A stretch of DNA of 15,973 bases from Bacteroidales bacterium (GTDB lineage Bacteria > Bacteroidota > Bacteroidia > Bacteroidales > UBA932), in contig JAEDEB010000050.1 of the NCBI GenBank assembly GCA_016293535.1, positions 1 through 15,973 of the forward strand. Reading direction: 5' to 3'. The notes under the pieces were generated by a model, which made no database searches, was not told the origin of the DNA, and saw only the letters and a list, made by a program, of their open reading frames with translations. Positions within the stretch are counted from its first letter, which is position 1. Every line of letters begins with the position of its first letter. This document shows, in pieces, positions 1-7,680 of this stretch. A program made the position numbers and the translations under genes.

Positions 1-203
1 CCCAGGGCGTTCCTGTACACTCTATGAACATCTATGCAGGAGAGCACCTCCAGGATCCTGCATTCTACCAGAGAATCAAGGTTGAGGACCGTGTATTCCA
101 GGCGCCTAAGCACTATTTCTTCCCTGTGGAGCAGGACGAGATTGACAAGCACTCAAACAGGGAACTTGTCCAGAATCTCGGTTGGACTACTTTGGATGAA
201 TAA
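1..203 (+). CDS. SusD/RagB-family outer-membrane glycan-binding protein, C-terminal 66 residues
   Basis: The frame beginning at base 3 is open from the left edge to a TAA at 201-203. It encodes a tail containing APKHYFFPVEQDEIDKH and then NRELVQNLGW. A proline-rich 'P-h-P..EI' stretch followed by a near-terminal 'N..L.QN.GW' is the usual ending of SusD/RagB proteins. These are surface lipoproteins that bind glycans and form the lid over a SusC-type TonB-dependent transporter. The 5' part, and presumably susC, lie outside the window. The fucI start codon follows after 17 bases, so the sugar-processing genes are probably co-transcribed with the uptake pair. Family assignment is fairly sure; the ligand cannot be read from this fragment. 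Confidence 0.82.
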   Translation, partial: QGVPVHSMNIYAGEHLQDPAFYQRIKVEDRVFQAPKHYFFPVEQDEIDKHSNRELVQNLGWTTLDE

Positions 204-220
204 GACAACATCATCGGTAT

Positions 221-1993
221 ATGGAAAACAAAAATCCAAAAATCGGCATCAGGCCGATTATTGACGGCAGACGCGGCGGCATAAGGGAGTCATTGGAAGA
301 TATGACAATGACAATGGCCCATCTCGTGGCTGACCTTTATTCGAAGGAGCTCAGATACAGCGACGGAACTCCGGTGGAATGTGTCATCGCAGACACGACG
401 ATTGGAGGCGTTGCCGAGGCTGCAGCTGCAGCGGAAAAATTCAAGAACAGCAACGTAGGTGCGGTGATTTCCGTGACTCCGTGCTGGTGCTACGGTTCTG
501 AAACCATAGATATGGACCCTCTTATGCCCAAGGCAATATGGGGATTCAACAAGACAGAGCGTCCTGGTGCGGTGTATCTTGCATCCGCGCTGGCAGCCCA
601 CAACCAGAAGGGCCTCCCGACTTTCGGCATCTACGGCCGCGAGGTCCAGGACAAGGATGACAACACCATCACCGGCGACGTGCGCGAGAAACTCCTCCGC
701 TGGGGTCGCGCCGCAGTGGCGGTGATGCAGATGAAGGGCAAGTCATACCTGTCCATCGGTTCGGTTTCCATGGGTATTGCTGGCTCCATTCCAAATCCGG
801 ACTTCTTCCAGGAGTATCTCGGAATGAGGAACGAGTATGTAGACTGCTCTGAAATCGAGCGCCGAATCGAACTCGGAATCTATGACAAAGACGAGTTCGC
901 GAAGGCAATGGAATGGGTGGAAAAGAACGTCAAGCCTAACGAAGGTGAGGACTTCAATCCTGAACACCTGAAATTCTCCCGCGAGGAGAAGGACAAGGTC
1001 TGGGAGTATGTTGTCAAGATGACGATGATCTTCCGTGACCTCATGAAGGGCAACCCTGTACTCGACAAGATGGGCTTCTACGAGGAAGCCATGGGACACA
1101 ACGCAATCTGCGGAGGTTTCCAGGGTCAGAGACAGTGGACGGATTTCCGTCCCGACGGAGACTTCTCGGAGGCAATCCTGAACAGCAACGTGGACTGGAA
1201 CGGCATACGCGAGTCCATCACCTTCGCTACCGAGAACGACACGCTCAACGGAGTCACCATGCTCCTTCTCCACCTCCTTACAGGACGTCCTCAGCTCTTC
1301 TCGGATGTCAGGACCTTCTGGAGTCCCGAGTCTGTCGAGAAGGCAACCGGTCTCAGACTTGAGGGCAAGGCTGCCAACGGAATCATCCACCTCATCAACT
1401 CCGGTTCTTCCTGCATAGAGGCTTCCGGAGCGGCTACCGTCGACGGTGAGCCTGTCATGAAGCCTTTCTGGGAGACTACCGAAGAGGATGCCAAGGCTTG
1501 CCTCGAGGCAACGACCTGGCATCCAGCCGGCCGCGAGTATATGAGGGGTGGCGGATTTACTTCCAAGTTCCTCACCCGCGGAGACATGCCTATGACCATG
1601 TGCCGCATCAACCTCATCAAGGGCCTCGGTCCTGTGCTCCAGATCGCGGAGGGATGGGCTGTCAATGTCGACAAGGAAATCTTCGAGAAGATCGATATGA
1701 GGACGGACCCGGCATGGCCGACCACATGGTTCGCACCGCGCCTTACAGGCAAGGGTGCCTTCAAGGATGTCTATTCAGTGATGAATTCCTGGGGCGCGAA
1801 CCACGGCGCAATCTGCTATGGCCACGTAGGTCAGGATATGGTAACCCTGGCATCGATGCTCCGCATACCTGTGTGCATGCATAATCTCGACGAGGACGAA
1901 ATGTTCCGTCCGAGCGCATGGAAGGCTTTCGGAATGGATGCGGAGGGCTCCGACTTCAGGGCTTGCGCAACCTATGGTCCTATTTATAAATAA
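221..1993 (+). CDS. fucI: L-fucose isomerase family protein (L-fucose / D-arabinose isomerase)
   Basis: A 590-residue cytoplasmic aldose-ketose isomerase, the same length as E. coli FucI (591). Family blocks are clear: KIGIRPIIDGRRGG at the N-terminus, FQGQRQWTDFRPDGDF, and LFSDVRTFWSPE. The metal-binding catalytic residues known from E. coli (Glu337, Asp361, His528) correspond to Glu338 in ATEND, Asp362 in SDVRTFW and His528 in WGANHG, so it should be active. Family members convert L-fucose to L-fuculose and also D-arabinose to D-ribulose. The ATG at 221 is chosen because homology starts within a few residues of it. No Shine-Dalgarno is seen, which is normal for Bacteroidota. The neighbouring kinase is AraB-like and no fuculose-phosphate aldolase is present, so D-arabinose is a serious candidate substrate. 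The family call is very secure; the physiological sugar is inferred. Confidence 0.96.
   Translation: MENKNPKIGIRPIIDGRRGGIRESLEDMTMTMAHLVADLYSKELRYSDGTPVECVIADTTIGGVAEAAAAAEKFKNSNVGAVISVTPCWCYGSETIDMDPLMPKAIWGFNKTERPGAVYLASALAAHNQKGLPTFGIYGREVQDKDDNTITGDVREKLLRWGRAAVAVMQMKGKSYLSIGSVSMGIAGSIPNPDFFQEYLGMRNEYVDCSEIERRIELGIYDKDEFAKAMEWVEKNVKPNEGEDFNPEHLKFSREEKDKVWEYVVKMTMIFRDLMKGNPVLDKMGFYEEAMGHNAICGGFQGQRQWTDFRPDGDFSEAILNSNVDWNGIRESITFATENDTLNGVTMLLLHLLTGRPQLFSDVRTFWSPESVEKATGLRLEGKAANGIIHLINSGSSCIEASGAATVDGEPVMKPFWETTEEDAKACLEATTWHPAGREYMRGGGFTSKFLTRGDMPMTMCRINLIKGLGPVLQIAEGWAVNVDKEIFEKIDMRTDPAWPTTWFAPRLTGKGAFKDVYSVMNSWGANHGAICYGHVGQDMVTLASMLRIPVCMHNLDEDEMFRPSAWKAFGMDAEGSDFRACATYGPIYK
241..259 (+). 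other. Perfect 7-bp hairpin just inside fucI
   Basis: AATCGGC (241-247) is the exact reverse complement of GCCGATT (253-259), with a 5-base loop ATCAG. The hairpin starts 20 bases after the fucI start codon, where strong structure usually lowers translation initiation. It overlaps conserved codons (IGIRPI), so it may be accidental. No U-tract follows, so it is not a terminator. Confidence 0.3.
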
Positions 1994-2001
1994 GCGTTGA
2001 A

Positions 2002-3216
2002 ATGTACAGAAAAGTATTTGCAGCTTTTTCACTTGCGGCCTTATGCTGCTGTGCATGCGACAATCAGGAGTATAAGATGGGAACATACGGATATGACCGT
2101 GCATTCCTCGAGAATCACGGTGTGGAGGTAGTGGAACTCCAGAGTAAGGACGGACAGTCCAAGGTAATGGTCATCCCGGCCTGGCAAGGCCGGGTAATGA
2201 CCTCCACCACAGGAGGCGACAACGGCGACAGCTACGGATGGATCAACTATAAGCTCATAGAATCCGGAGAGGTCAGCCCGCAGTTCAATCCCGTTGGCGG
2301 AGAGGAACGCTTCTGGCTCGGTCCGGAAGGCGGTGCATTCTCCTGGTACTTCAAGAAGGGACAGGAGCAGGTTCATTCCAACTGGGTAGTTCCGTCAGTG
2401 ATAGATACGGAGGCTTACGACGTTGAAAGCCGGGACGGCAAGAGCATAGTCTTCACAAAGAAGTTCTCTCTTGTGAACGCTTCCGACGTCAACTTCGACA
2501 TGGGCCTCAGGAGGACGGTAAGCCTGCTCGGAAAGCAGGAGGTGTCCGAACTTCTCGGTGCTGGCATTGCCGATGAACTCAAGGTCATTGCCTTCCGCTC
2601 CGAAAACGTTCTCACGAACGAGGGAGAACGGGCCTGGACAAGAGAGACGGGAATGCCTTCCGTATGGATGCTCGGCCTCTTCAACCCTACTCCTACCACT
2701 ACCGTATTCATTCCTTACGACAAGGATTGCGAAGGCAGCCCTGTCAAGGATGACTATTTCGGAAAGATTCCATCTGACAGGCTCGTGCTTGAGGACGGAA
2801 TGCTGTATTTCAAGATTGACGGTCTCTGCCGCACCAAACTCGGCCTTCCTCCGACAAGCGCGAAAGGCCTCGCAGCAAGCTATGACTCCCAGAAGAGCAT
2901 ACTTACCATACTCAAGTATGAAGTCCCTGAGGGTGATGCAGTGTATGTGAACAGCCAGTGGGGCGAGCAGGACGATCCGTTCTGCGGCGATGTCATCAAC
3001 TCCTACAACGACGGTCCTACCGAGGACGGAACCGTTATGGGCCCGTTCTACGAAATCGAGGCTTCGTCCCCGGCTGCGGCTCTCGCTCCGGGCGAGTCTC
3101 TCCCTCACGTGCAGTACACCTGCCATATCCAGGGCGAAAGGGCTTCCATAGACAGTCTTGTACAGAGCCTCTTCGGCATCGGCCTCGATCAGATTACAGG
3201 AATCTTCGCAAAATAA
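2002..3216 (+). CDS. Lipoprotein of unknown function, DUF6786-like (possible mutarotase-like fold)
   Basis: A 404-residue protein with a lipoprotein signal peptide: a positive N-terminus (MYRK), a hydrophobic stretch, and a cysteine-rich end, LCCCACDNQE. Cys19 followed by Asp is the likeliest lipidated residue, but C15-C17 make the choice uncertain. The body holds WQGRVMTST, GWINYKLI and GGEERFWLGPEGGAFSW, which match my memory of the DUF6786 family. That family has a galactose-mutarotase-like beta-sandwich and occurs in Bacteroidota sugar loci. No catalytic residues can be assigned with confidence. It begins 8 bases after the fucI stop and ends 9 bases before the symporter gene, so it is firmly inside the sugar-uptake cassette. 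An extracytoplasmic role such as binding or anomer conversion of the released sugar is inference. Confidence 0.7.
   Translation: MYRKVFAAFSLAALCCCACDNQEYKMGTYGYDRAFLENHGVEVVELQSKDGQSKVMVIPAWQGRVMTSTTGGDNGDSYGWINYKLIESGEVSPQFNPVGGEERFWLGPEGGAFSWYFKKGQEQVHSNWVVPSVIDTEAYDVESRDGKSIVFTKKFSLVNASDVNFDMGLRRTVSLLGKQEVSELLGAGIADELKVIAFRSENVLTNEGERAWTRETGMPSVWMLGLFNPTPTTTVFIPYDKDCEGSPVKDDYFGKIPSDRLVLEDGMLYFKIDGLCRTKLGLPPTSAKGLAASYDSQKSILTILKYEVPEGDAVYVNSQWGEQDDPFCGDVINSYNDGPTEDGTVMGPFYEIEASSPAAALAPGESLPHVQYTCHIQGERASIDSLVQSLFGIGLDQITGIFAK
2175..2194 (+). other. Strong 8-bp GC-rich hairpin inside the DUF6786-like gene
   Basis: CCCGGCCT (2175-2182) pairs perfectly with AGGCCGGG (2187-2194) across a GGCA loop. 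It lies within codons for IPAWQGR, about 170 bases into the gene. No T-rich tract follows. It could be a pausing or mRNA-processing site, or chance in GC-rich coding sequence. Confidence 0.25.
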
Positions 3217-3225
3217 ACCGCTCAG

Positions 3226-4662
3226 ATGAACAACAAAGAAAGAATAATTCCAAAGGGAATAGTCTGGCCGTATATACTCCTCACTACGCTGTTCTTCGCG
3301 TGGGCAGTGCCCAACAATCTCACGGACACGATGCTTGCGGCGTTCAAGAGGATAATGAGCTTTACAGATTCGCAGACTGCCTGGATACAGGTTGTATGCT
3401 ATCTGCTGGGCTACGGCTGCTTTGCCATTCCCGGTGCGATTTTCATCAAGAAATACTCCTATAAGGCTGGTGTGATGCTGGGCCTGGGGCTGTATGCCAC
3501 AGGTACATTCCTCTTCTATCCGGCCACCATTGTAGCTCTCGAGAACAACGGACTGGGGTATTTCCTCTTCCTGATTGCGATTCTGGTGCTCTTTGCGGGT
3601 TTGTCCATACTCGAAACCTCGACCAACTCCTATGTATGTGCCATAGGTCCTGAAAGCACTGCCACGAGGCGACTCAATCTCTCGCAGTCCTTCAATCCCT
3701 TCGGTGCCATCACAGGTGTGGTCGTGTCCCAGATTTTCATCCTTTCGAACCTCAGCACGATGACGGCATCCGAGAGGGCTTCCCTTTCCGATGCGGAACT
3801 TGCGGCCATCCAGTCCGGAGAACTCACCTCGGTGACCAACACCTATATGATTCTCGGTTCAGTGATGCTCGTCATACTCCTTGCGATTGCCCTGACGAAG
3901 ATGCCGAACCTCAGGGAGGGCGGCGAACTGCATCTCAAGGCTTCGTTCAGGCGTCTGGTTCACAACAGGAACTATGTCTGGGCAGTGATTGCGCAGTTCT
4001 GTTATGTGGGTGCGCAGATCGCGGTATGGTCATTCATAATCCGCTACGCGATGAACAATCTCGGATTCAACGCCATCATCGCCGGTCTCGGCCCTGATGC
4101 TGATTCTGGGTCCATCATTGCAGCCCTCCGTGATGTCGAGCCTGTAGCAGGCGGCTTCTATGCCGTATGCGATGCCATAGGTCTCGACGCCCTCCTTCCG
4201 AGAACGGCGGAGCAGGCCGGTGCGACGTATTACATTATGTCCCTTATGCTCTTTGTCATAATGCGTTTCATATGCACAGGACTGATGAAGTACATCGACC
4301 ACCGCAAGATGCTCACCGCACTTTCCCTCACTGCGGTATTCTGCTGCCTGGGTACAGTGTTCGGCAAGGGCTTTTTCGGAGTCTACTGCCTGATGGGCAT
4401 ATCCGCCTGCATGTCGCTCATGTTTCCTACCATCTACGGTATGGGTATCGAGGGCCTCGGAGAAGATACCAAACTCGGCGGTTCGGGTATGGTGATGGCC
4501 ATTGCCGGTGCATCCATACTCACCCAGATAATGGGTCTTCTCTCCGACAAGTCCGGCAATATTGCAGTGGCTTACGTGGTTCCGGCAGTCGCATTCGCGG
4601 TGATTGCGCTCTATTCAATACTCATTCGCAGAAACAGATTCAAAGTACAGACAAATGGCTGA
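3226..4662 (+). CDS. fucP: MFS sugar:H+ symporter, FucP family
   Basis: A 478-residue inner-membrane transporter of the major facilitator superfamily with about 12 hydrophobic segments. It follows the E. coli FucP pattern: FFAWAVPNNLTD in the first helix, then KKYSYKAGVMLGLGLYATG, LSILETSTNSYV, GPESTATRRLNLSQSFNPFGA, and MFPTIYGMGIEGLGEDTK near the C-terminus. The two proton-coupling acidic residues of FucP (Asp46 and Glu135 in E. coli) correspond to Asp34 and Glu130. FucP carries L-fucose and can also carry D-arabinose and L-galactose. The protein is about 40 residues longer than E. coli FucP because of an insertion at roughly residues 282-334, between the middle helices. Its gene ends inside the start of the kinase gene, indicating translational coupling. 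The substrate is inferred from context. Confidence 0.9.
   Translation: MNNKERIIPKGIVWPYILLTTLFFAWAVPNNLTDTMLAAFKRIMSFTDSQTAWIQVVCYLLGYGCFAIPGAIFIKKYSYKAGVMLGLGLYATGTFLFYPATIVALENNGLGYFLFLIAILVLFAGLSILETSTNSYVCAIGPESTATRRLNLSQSFNPFGAITGVVVSQIFILSNLSTMTASERASLSDAELAAIQSGELTSVTNTYMILGSVMLVILLAIALTKMPNLREGGELHLKASFRRLVHNRNYVWAVIAQFCYVGAQIAVWSFIIRYAMNNLGFNAIIAGLGPDADSGSIIAALRDVEPVAGGFYAVCDAIGLDALLPRTAEQAGATYYIMSLMLFVIMRFICTGLMKYIDHRKMLTALSLTAVFCCLGTVFGKGFFGVYCLMGISACMSLMFPTIYGMGIEGLGEDTKLGGSGMVMAIAGASILTQIMGLLSDKSGNIAVAYVVPAVAFAVIALYSILIRRNRFKVQTNG
4655..4662 (+). promoter_or_regulatory. Overlapping stop/start (ATGGCTGA) coupling symporter and kinase
   Basis: The kinase ATG (4655-4657) lies upstream of the symporter TGA (4660-4662), an 8-base overlap in different frames. 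This is typical of translational coupling and supports one transcription unit and coordinated amounts of transporter and kinase. It also supports choosing 4655 as the kinase start. Confidence 0.75.
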
Positions 4663-6289
4663 TCACAGATATGTAATAGGAGTTGACTACGGCACGGATT
4701 CGTGCCGTGCACTCCTGCTCGACTCCGCTGACGGCAGGCGTCTTGCCGAATCATCCTGCAACTATCCGCGTTGGATGAAGGGACTGTACTGCGATCCGCT
4801 TACAGCCAGATACCGCCAGCATCCGCTCGACTACATCGAGTCCTTCAAGGCTGTGATAAAGGGCGTGCTTTCGCAGGCAGACGGGGATGTGATATCCCGT
4901 ATCGAGGGAATATCCTTCGACACTACGGCGAGCACTCCGGCCCTTGTGGACAGGAGAGGGACGCCTCTGGCGCTTCTTCCTGAGTTCGCAGAGGAACCGG
5001 ACGCCATGTTCGTCCTCTGGAAGGACCATACATCCTTGGCGGAGGCAGATGAGATAAACGCCCTTGCACACGGATGGGAAACAGATTACACTTCCTTCTC
5101 CGGAGGAACTTTCTCCCCTGAATGGAGCTGGGCCAAGGTTCTCCATCTGCTCAGGACGAGCCCGAAGGTATCTGCCGCAGCTTACTCCTGGATGGAGCAC
5201 TGCGACTGGATGACTGCCTGGCTTACAGGGAACACAGTTCCGGAAAAGGTGCTCAGAAGCCGCTGTGCGGCAGGTCACAAGGCTATGTGGCGTGAGGAGT
5301 GGGGCGGTATGCCTTCAGAGGATTTCCTCGGCAGGCTCGATATCCGCCTTGCCGAAATGAGAAGGACCATCCCGGAGGGTTCCTGCACTTCAGACGTATG
5401 TGCGGGCACCATATCTCCTGAACTCGCAGCCGAACTCGGCCTTCCTTCCACAGTGAAGGTAGGTGTGGGCGCCATCGACGCCCACGTCGGCGCGGTGGGT
5501 GCTTCCATCTCGGAAGGTGTCCTGACAAGGATTATGGGTACTTCCACCTGTGACATACTTGTGGCTCCTAAGGAATCGGTCGGCGACAGGAAAATCAAGG
5601 GAATCTGCGGACAGGTTGACGGTTCCGTCGTTCCGGGTCTGATAGGCTTCGAGGCTGGTCAGGCTGCGTTCGGCGATATCTATGCCTGGTTCAGGAGGCT
5701 TCTTATGTGGCCTGTCGAAAACCTTCTGCCTGAGATGGCTGAGGGACTCAAGGACAGGATACTCCCTGCCCTCGAGAGCAAGGCGGCCATGTTGGAACCT
5801 TCCCTGACTTCGCCTGTGGCCCTTGACTGGATGAACGGCAGACGCACTCCCGACTCCGACCAGAGAGTAAGGGGCGCTGTCACCGGCATTACCCTCGGAA
5901 CGGATGCGCCTATGATTTACAGGGCTCTCATCGAAGCTACTGCCTTCGGTACCAAAGCTATCATCGACCGCTTCCGCGAGGAAGGTGTGGGCATCAGCTC
6001 AGTAAGAGCCATAGGAGGAATCTCCCAGAAGTCAAAGCTGGTGATGCAGATCATGTCCGACGTGATAGGTATGCCTGTCACGGTGGTGGACTGCGACCAG
6101 GCCTGCGCCCTCGGAGCCGGAATGCTGGCTTCCGTTGCGTGCGGTATACATCCGTCCACGGCGGCTGCCCAGAAGGCTATGGGGGCTCCCGAAGGAGCTA
6201 CTTATGTCCCTGATATGGAACGCAGCGCGGTATATCTCAAAATCTATGAGAAATACCGTCAACTGGGTTCCTTTGAGTCAGACAGATAA
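4655..6289 (+). CDS. araB: Ribulokinase, AraB type (FGGY carbohydrate kinase)
   Basis: A 544-residue cytoplasmic ATP-dependent sugar kinase. It resembles AraB along its whole length rather than FucK or RhaB, which are shorter (about 470-490). Blocks in order: VIGVDYGTDSCRALLLD, NYPRWMKGLYCD, PEFAEEPDAMFVLWKDHT, AGHKAMWREEWGGMP, GAIDAHVGAVG, IMGTSTCDILVAPKESVG, GICGQVDGSVVPG, DWMNGRRTPDSDQR and the FGGY C-terminal region. Asp275 in GAIDAH is the expected catalytic base. AraB phosphorylates the 5-hydroxyl of ribulose and accepts both L- and D-ribulose. The start at 4655 is preferred over an in-frame ATG at 4604 because AraB homology begins at once and 4655 overlaps the symporter stop (ATGGCTGA). 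No araA or araD is present. Next to FucI, the likely substrate is D-ribulose made from D-arabinose; that part is inference. Confidence 0.93.
   Translation: MADHRYVIGVDYGTDSCRALLLDSADGRRLAESSCNYPRWMKGLYCDPLTARYRQHPLDYIESFKAVIKGVLSQADGDVISRIEGISFDTTASTPALVDRRGTPLALLPEFAEEPDAMFVLWKDHTSLAEADEINALAHGWETDYTSFSGGTFSPEWSWAKVLHLLRTSPKVSAAAYSWMEHCDWMTAWLTGNTVPEKVLRSRCAAGHKAMWREEWGGMPSEDFLGRLDIRLAEMRRTIPEGSCTSDVCAGTISPELAAELGLPSTVKVGVGAIDAHVGAVGASISEGVLTRIMGTSTCDILVAPKESVGDRKIKGICGQVDGSVVPGLIGFEAGQAAFGDIYAWFRRLLMWPVENLLPEMAEGLKDRILPALESKAAMLEPSLTSPVALDWMNGRRTPDSDQRVRGAVTGITLGTDAPMIYRALIEATAFGTKAIIDRFREEGVGISSVRAIGGISQKSKLVMQIMSDVIGMPVTVVDCDQACALGAGMLASVACGIHPSTAAAQKAMGAPEGATYVPDMERSAVYLKIYEKYRQLGSFESDR
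4688..4709 (+). other. 8-9 bp hairpin just inside araB
   Basis: ACGGCACG (4689-4696) pairs with CGTGCCGT (4701-4708) around a GATT loop, and a T-G wobble can extend it to 4688-4709. It begins about 33 bases after the kinase start and overlaps the conserved GTDS codons, so codon constraint could have produced it by chance. No U-tract follows. Confidence 0.3.
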
Positions 6290-6299
6290 TAATCATTTT

Positions 6300-7658
6300 A
6301 TGAAACCAAGCATTTTGACAGTATTCTTCCTTTGCGCGGCCCTGTTGTCGTGCAATCCGGACAAAGGTCCGGCAGGGGATGATTCAAGGATGGCAGTCAT
6401 CACTCTCGAGCCCCTGACCGTGGCCGGCGCCGCAAGGCAGGAAAAGGTAATCAGGGGTCAGGTGACCGCCGAACCTTCTTTCATTCCCCAGAAGACGGGA
6501 TATACCTTCGCCGGATGGTGCACGGACAAGGATGCGCAGGAACCTTTCGATTTCGAATCGACTGTAATCGATGAGGACATCACCCTCTATGCGTCCTATT
6601 CCAGGGATATAGTTCTGAAGGACAAGGGAAAGGTGGCAAGAGTTACCGGTGCAAGCCTTTCAGGTGAGTCCTTCCCGAATCCAAACAGCACGCATCTGAA
6701 GTGGAACCTCGGAGGTACCGACCTTGGAATCATCTGGGAGATGAGTAATGGCGAATACGGGGTCCTCTTCGGCGACTCCTACGGTTCCGATTTCGCTCCT
6801 TGCGGCGGCGGGCCGGGCCGTGCAAGCGACTGGCGCAGCAACGTCCTGGCATACTCCGACAATACCGACCTCGATAACGGTCTCAAGTTCAAGGGGATGA
6901 TGGTCAATGAAAACAGGCCTGACCGGGCGCTTCCGGTCATCGAAAGGGAAAACTACTTCGCTTTTACCTATATCCCTACTGCAGCCATAGAACTCAACGG
7001 CAAACAGTATATGCATTATATGTACTGGGAGGTCGGAAACACAATCAGGGCTGACCAGAACTATTCTTCCATCTACTGTTCGGAAGATTATGGCCGCAGC
7101 TGGACCAGCTGTCGTGGAAAGATATCCTTCGGTGCCGATTCTTATTTCGCAATGGCGGGATATGTCAAGAAGCCCGGGGATGAATACTGCTATATGCTCG
7201 GAGCACAGTCAGGCAGAGGCTACAGGAAGTCCAGTGCCAAACTTGCCCGTTTCAGATATGACGATATACTTGACAAATCCAGCTATGAGTTCTGGAACGG
7301 AGGCAAGAAGCAATGGATAAAGGGCAAGGAGTCCCAGGCTACCACCGTCCTCGACGGCAAGGTGGGGGAACTCTCCGTGATGTACCTGGAGGAATACGGC
7401 CGTTTCCTCGTACTCTACTTCGATGCGGACGCTTATGCAATCTGCTACAGGTCTTCTGCGAGGATGCAGGGCCCGTGGTCGAAGGAAAGGGTGCTTTGCA
7501 GTGGCTATGAATCCTCTTACGCCCAGTTGTACGGCTCATATATCCATCCTCTCTCGGCGAAGAAGGGTTCGGATACCATATACTGGACTATGTCCCAGTG
7601 GCAGCCTTACAATGTCTTCTTCATGAAGGCCGAAGTCGATTATGCTCCCGAATATTGA
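6300..7658 (+). CDS. DUF4185-family five-bladed beta-propeller lipoprotein, putative GH183-type endo-D-arabinanase
   Basis: A 452-residue surface or periplasmic lipoprotein. The signal peptide MKPSILTVFFLCAALLSC gives lipidated Cys18. Residues about 40-103 form one Listeria-Bacteroides (InlB B-type) repeat, seen as TGYTFAGWCTDKDAQEPFDF and DEDITLYASY. From about residue 110 to the end is a DUF4185 propeller with YGVLFGDSYG (Asp159), DWRSNVLAYSDN (Trp178-Asn181), KQYMHYMYWEVG, SEDYGRSW and a final blade IYWTMSQWQPYNVFFM. From memory, some DUF4185 proteins are endo-acting D-arabinanases (CAZy GH183) from gut Bacteroidota and mycobacteria. Catalytic residues are not assigned here; Asp159 is a candidate only by conservation. 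The start at 6300 is chosen because the signal peptide begins there; the frame is open upstream inside araB. The gap to araB is 10 bases. The domain call is strong; the activity is an inference strengthened by the D-arabinose-type catabolic genes upstream. Confidence 0.82.
   Translation: MKPSILTVFFLCAALLSCNPDKGPAGDDSRMAVITLEPLTVAGAARQEKVIRGQVTAEPSFIPQKTGYTFAGWCTDKDAQEPFDFESTVIDEDITLYASYSRDIVLKDKGKVARVTGASLSGESFPNPNSTHLKWNLGGTDLGIIWEMSNGEYGVLFGDSYGSDFAPCGGGPGRASDWRSNVLAYSDNTDLDNGLKFKGMMVNENRPDRALPVIERENYFAFTYIPTAAIELNGKQYMHYMYWEVGNTIRADQNYSSIYCSEDYGRSWTSCRGKISFGADSYFAMAGYVKKPGDEYCYMLGAQSGRGYRKSSAKLARFRYDDILDKSSYEFWNGGKKQWIKGKESQATTVLDGKVGELSVMYLEEYGRFLVLYFDADAYAICYRSSARMQGPWSKERVLCSGYESSYAQLYGSYIHPLSAKKGSDTIYWTMSQWQPYNVFFMKAEVDYAPEY
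6357..6372 (+). other. 6-bp hairpin after the signal-peptide codons
   Basis: CCGGAC (6357-6362) pairs with GTCCGG (6367-6372) over an AAAG loop, 57 bases after the start codon and just past the lipidated cysteine codon. It is listed because similar hairpins occur early in other genes of this operon. On its own it is within chance expectation. Confidence 0.2.
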
Positions 7659-7680
7659 TAAACAACCAAAGTAAAATAAC

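Noticed and set aside
186..194. Possible internal promoter before fucI (TACTTTG)
   Set aside because: One base short of the TAnnTTTG consensus, inside susD coding sequence, with no -33 element. Not supported.
743..1522. 259-codon open frame on the minus strand
   Set aside because: It lies fully antisense to fucI, whose plus-strand frame has conserved motifs and catalytic residues. The minus-strand product has no recognisable motif and reflects codon-usage bias.
2395..3126. 243-codon open frame on the minus strand
   Set aside because: Antisense to the DUF6786-like gene, with low-complexity, charged composition and no signal or motif. Treated as a shadow.
4604..4654. Upstream in-frame extension of the ribulokinase
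   Set aside because: The extra 17 residues lie inside the symporter gene and precede the normal FGGY N-terminus. ATG 4655 with its stop/start overlap is a better start.
6135..6299. Upstream in-frame extension of the first DUF4185 gene
   Set aside because: It lies inside araB and would bury the signal peptide. MKPSIL at 6300 starts a complete lipoprotein signal.
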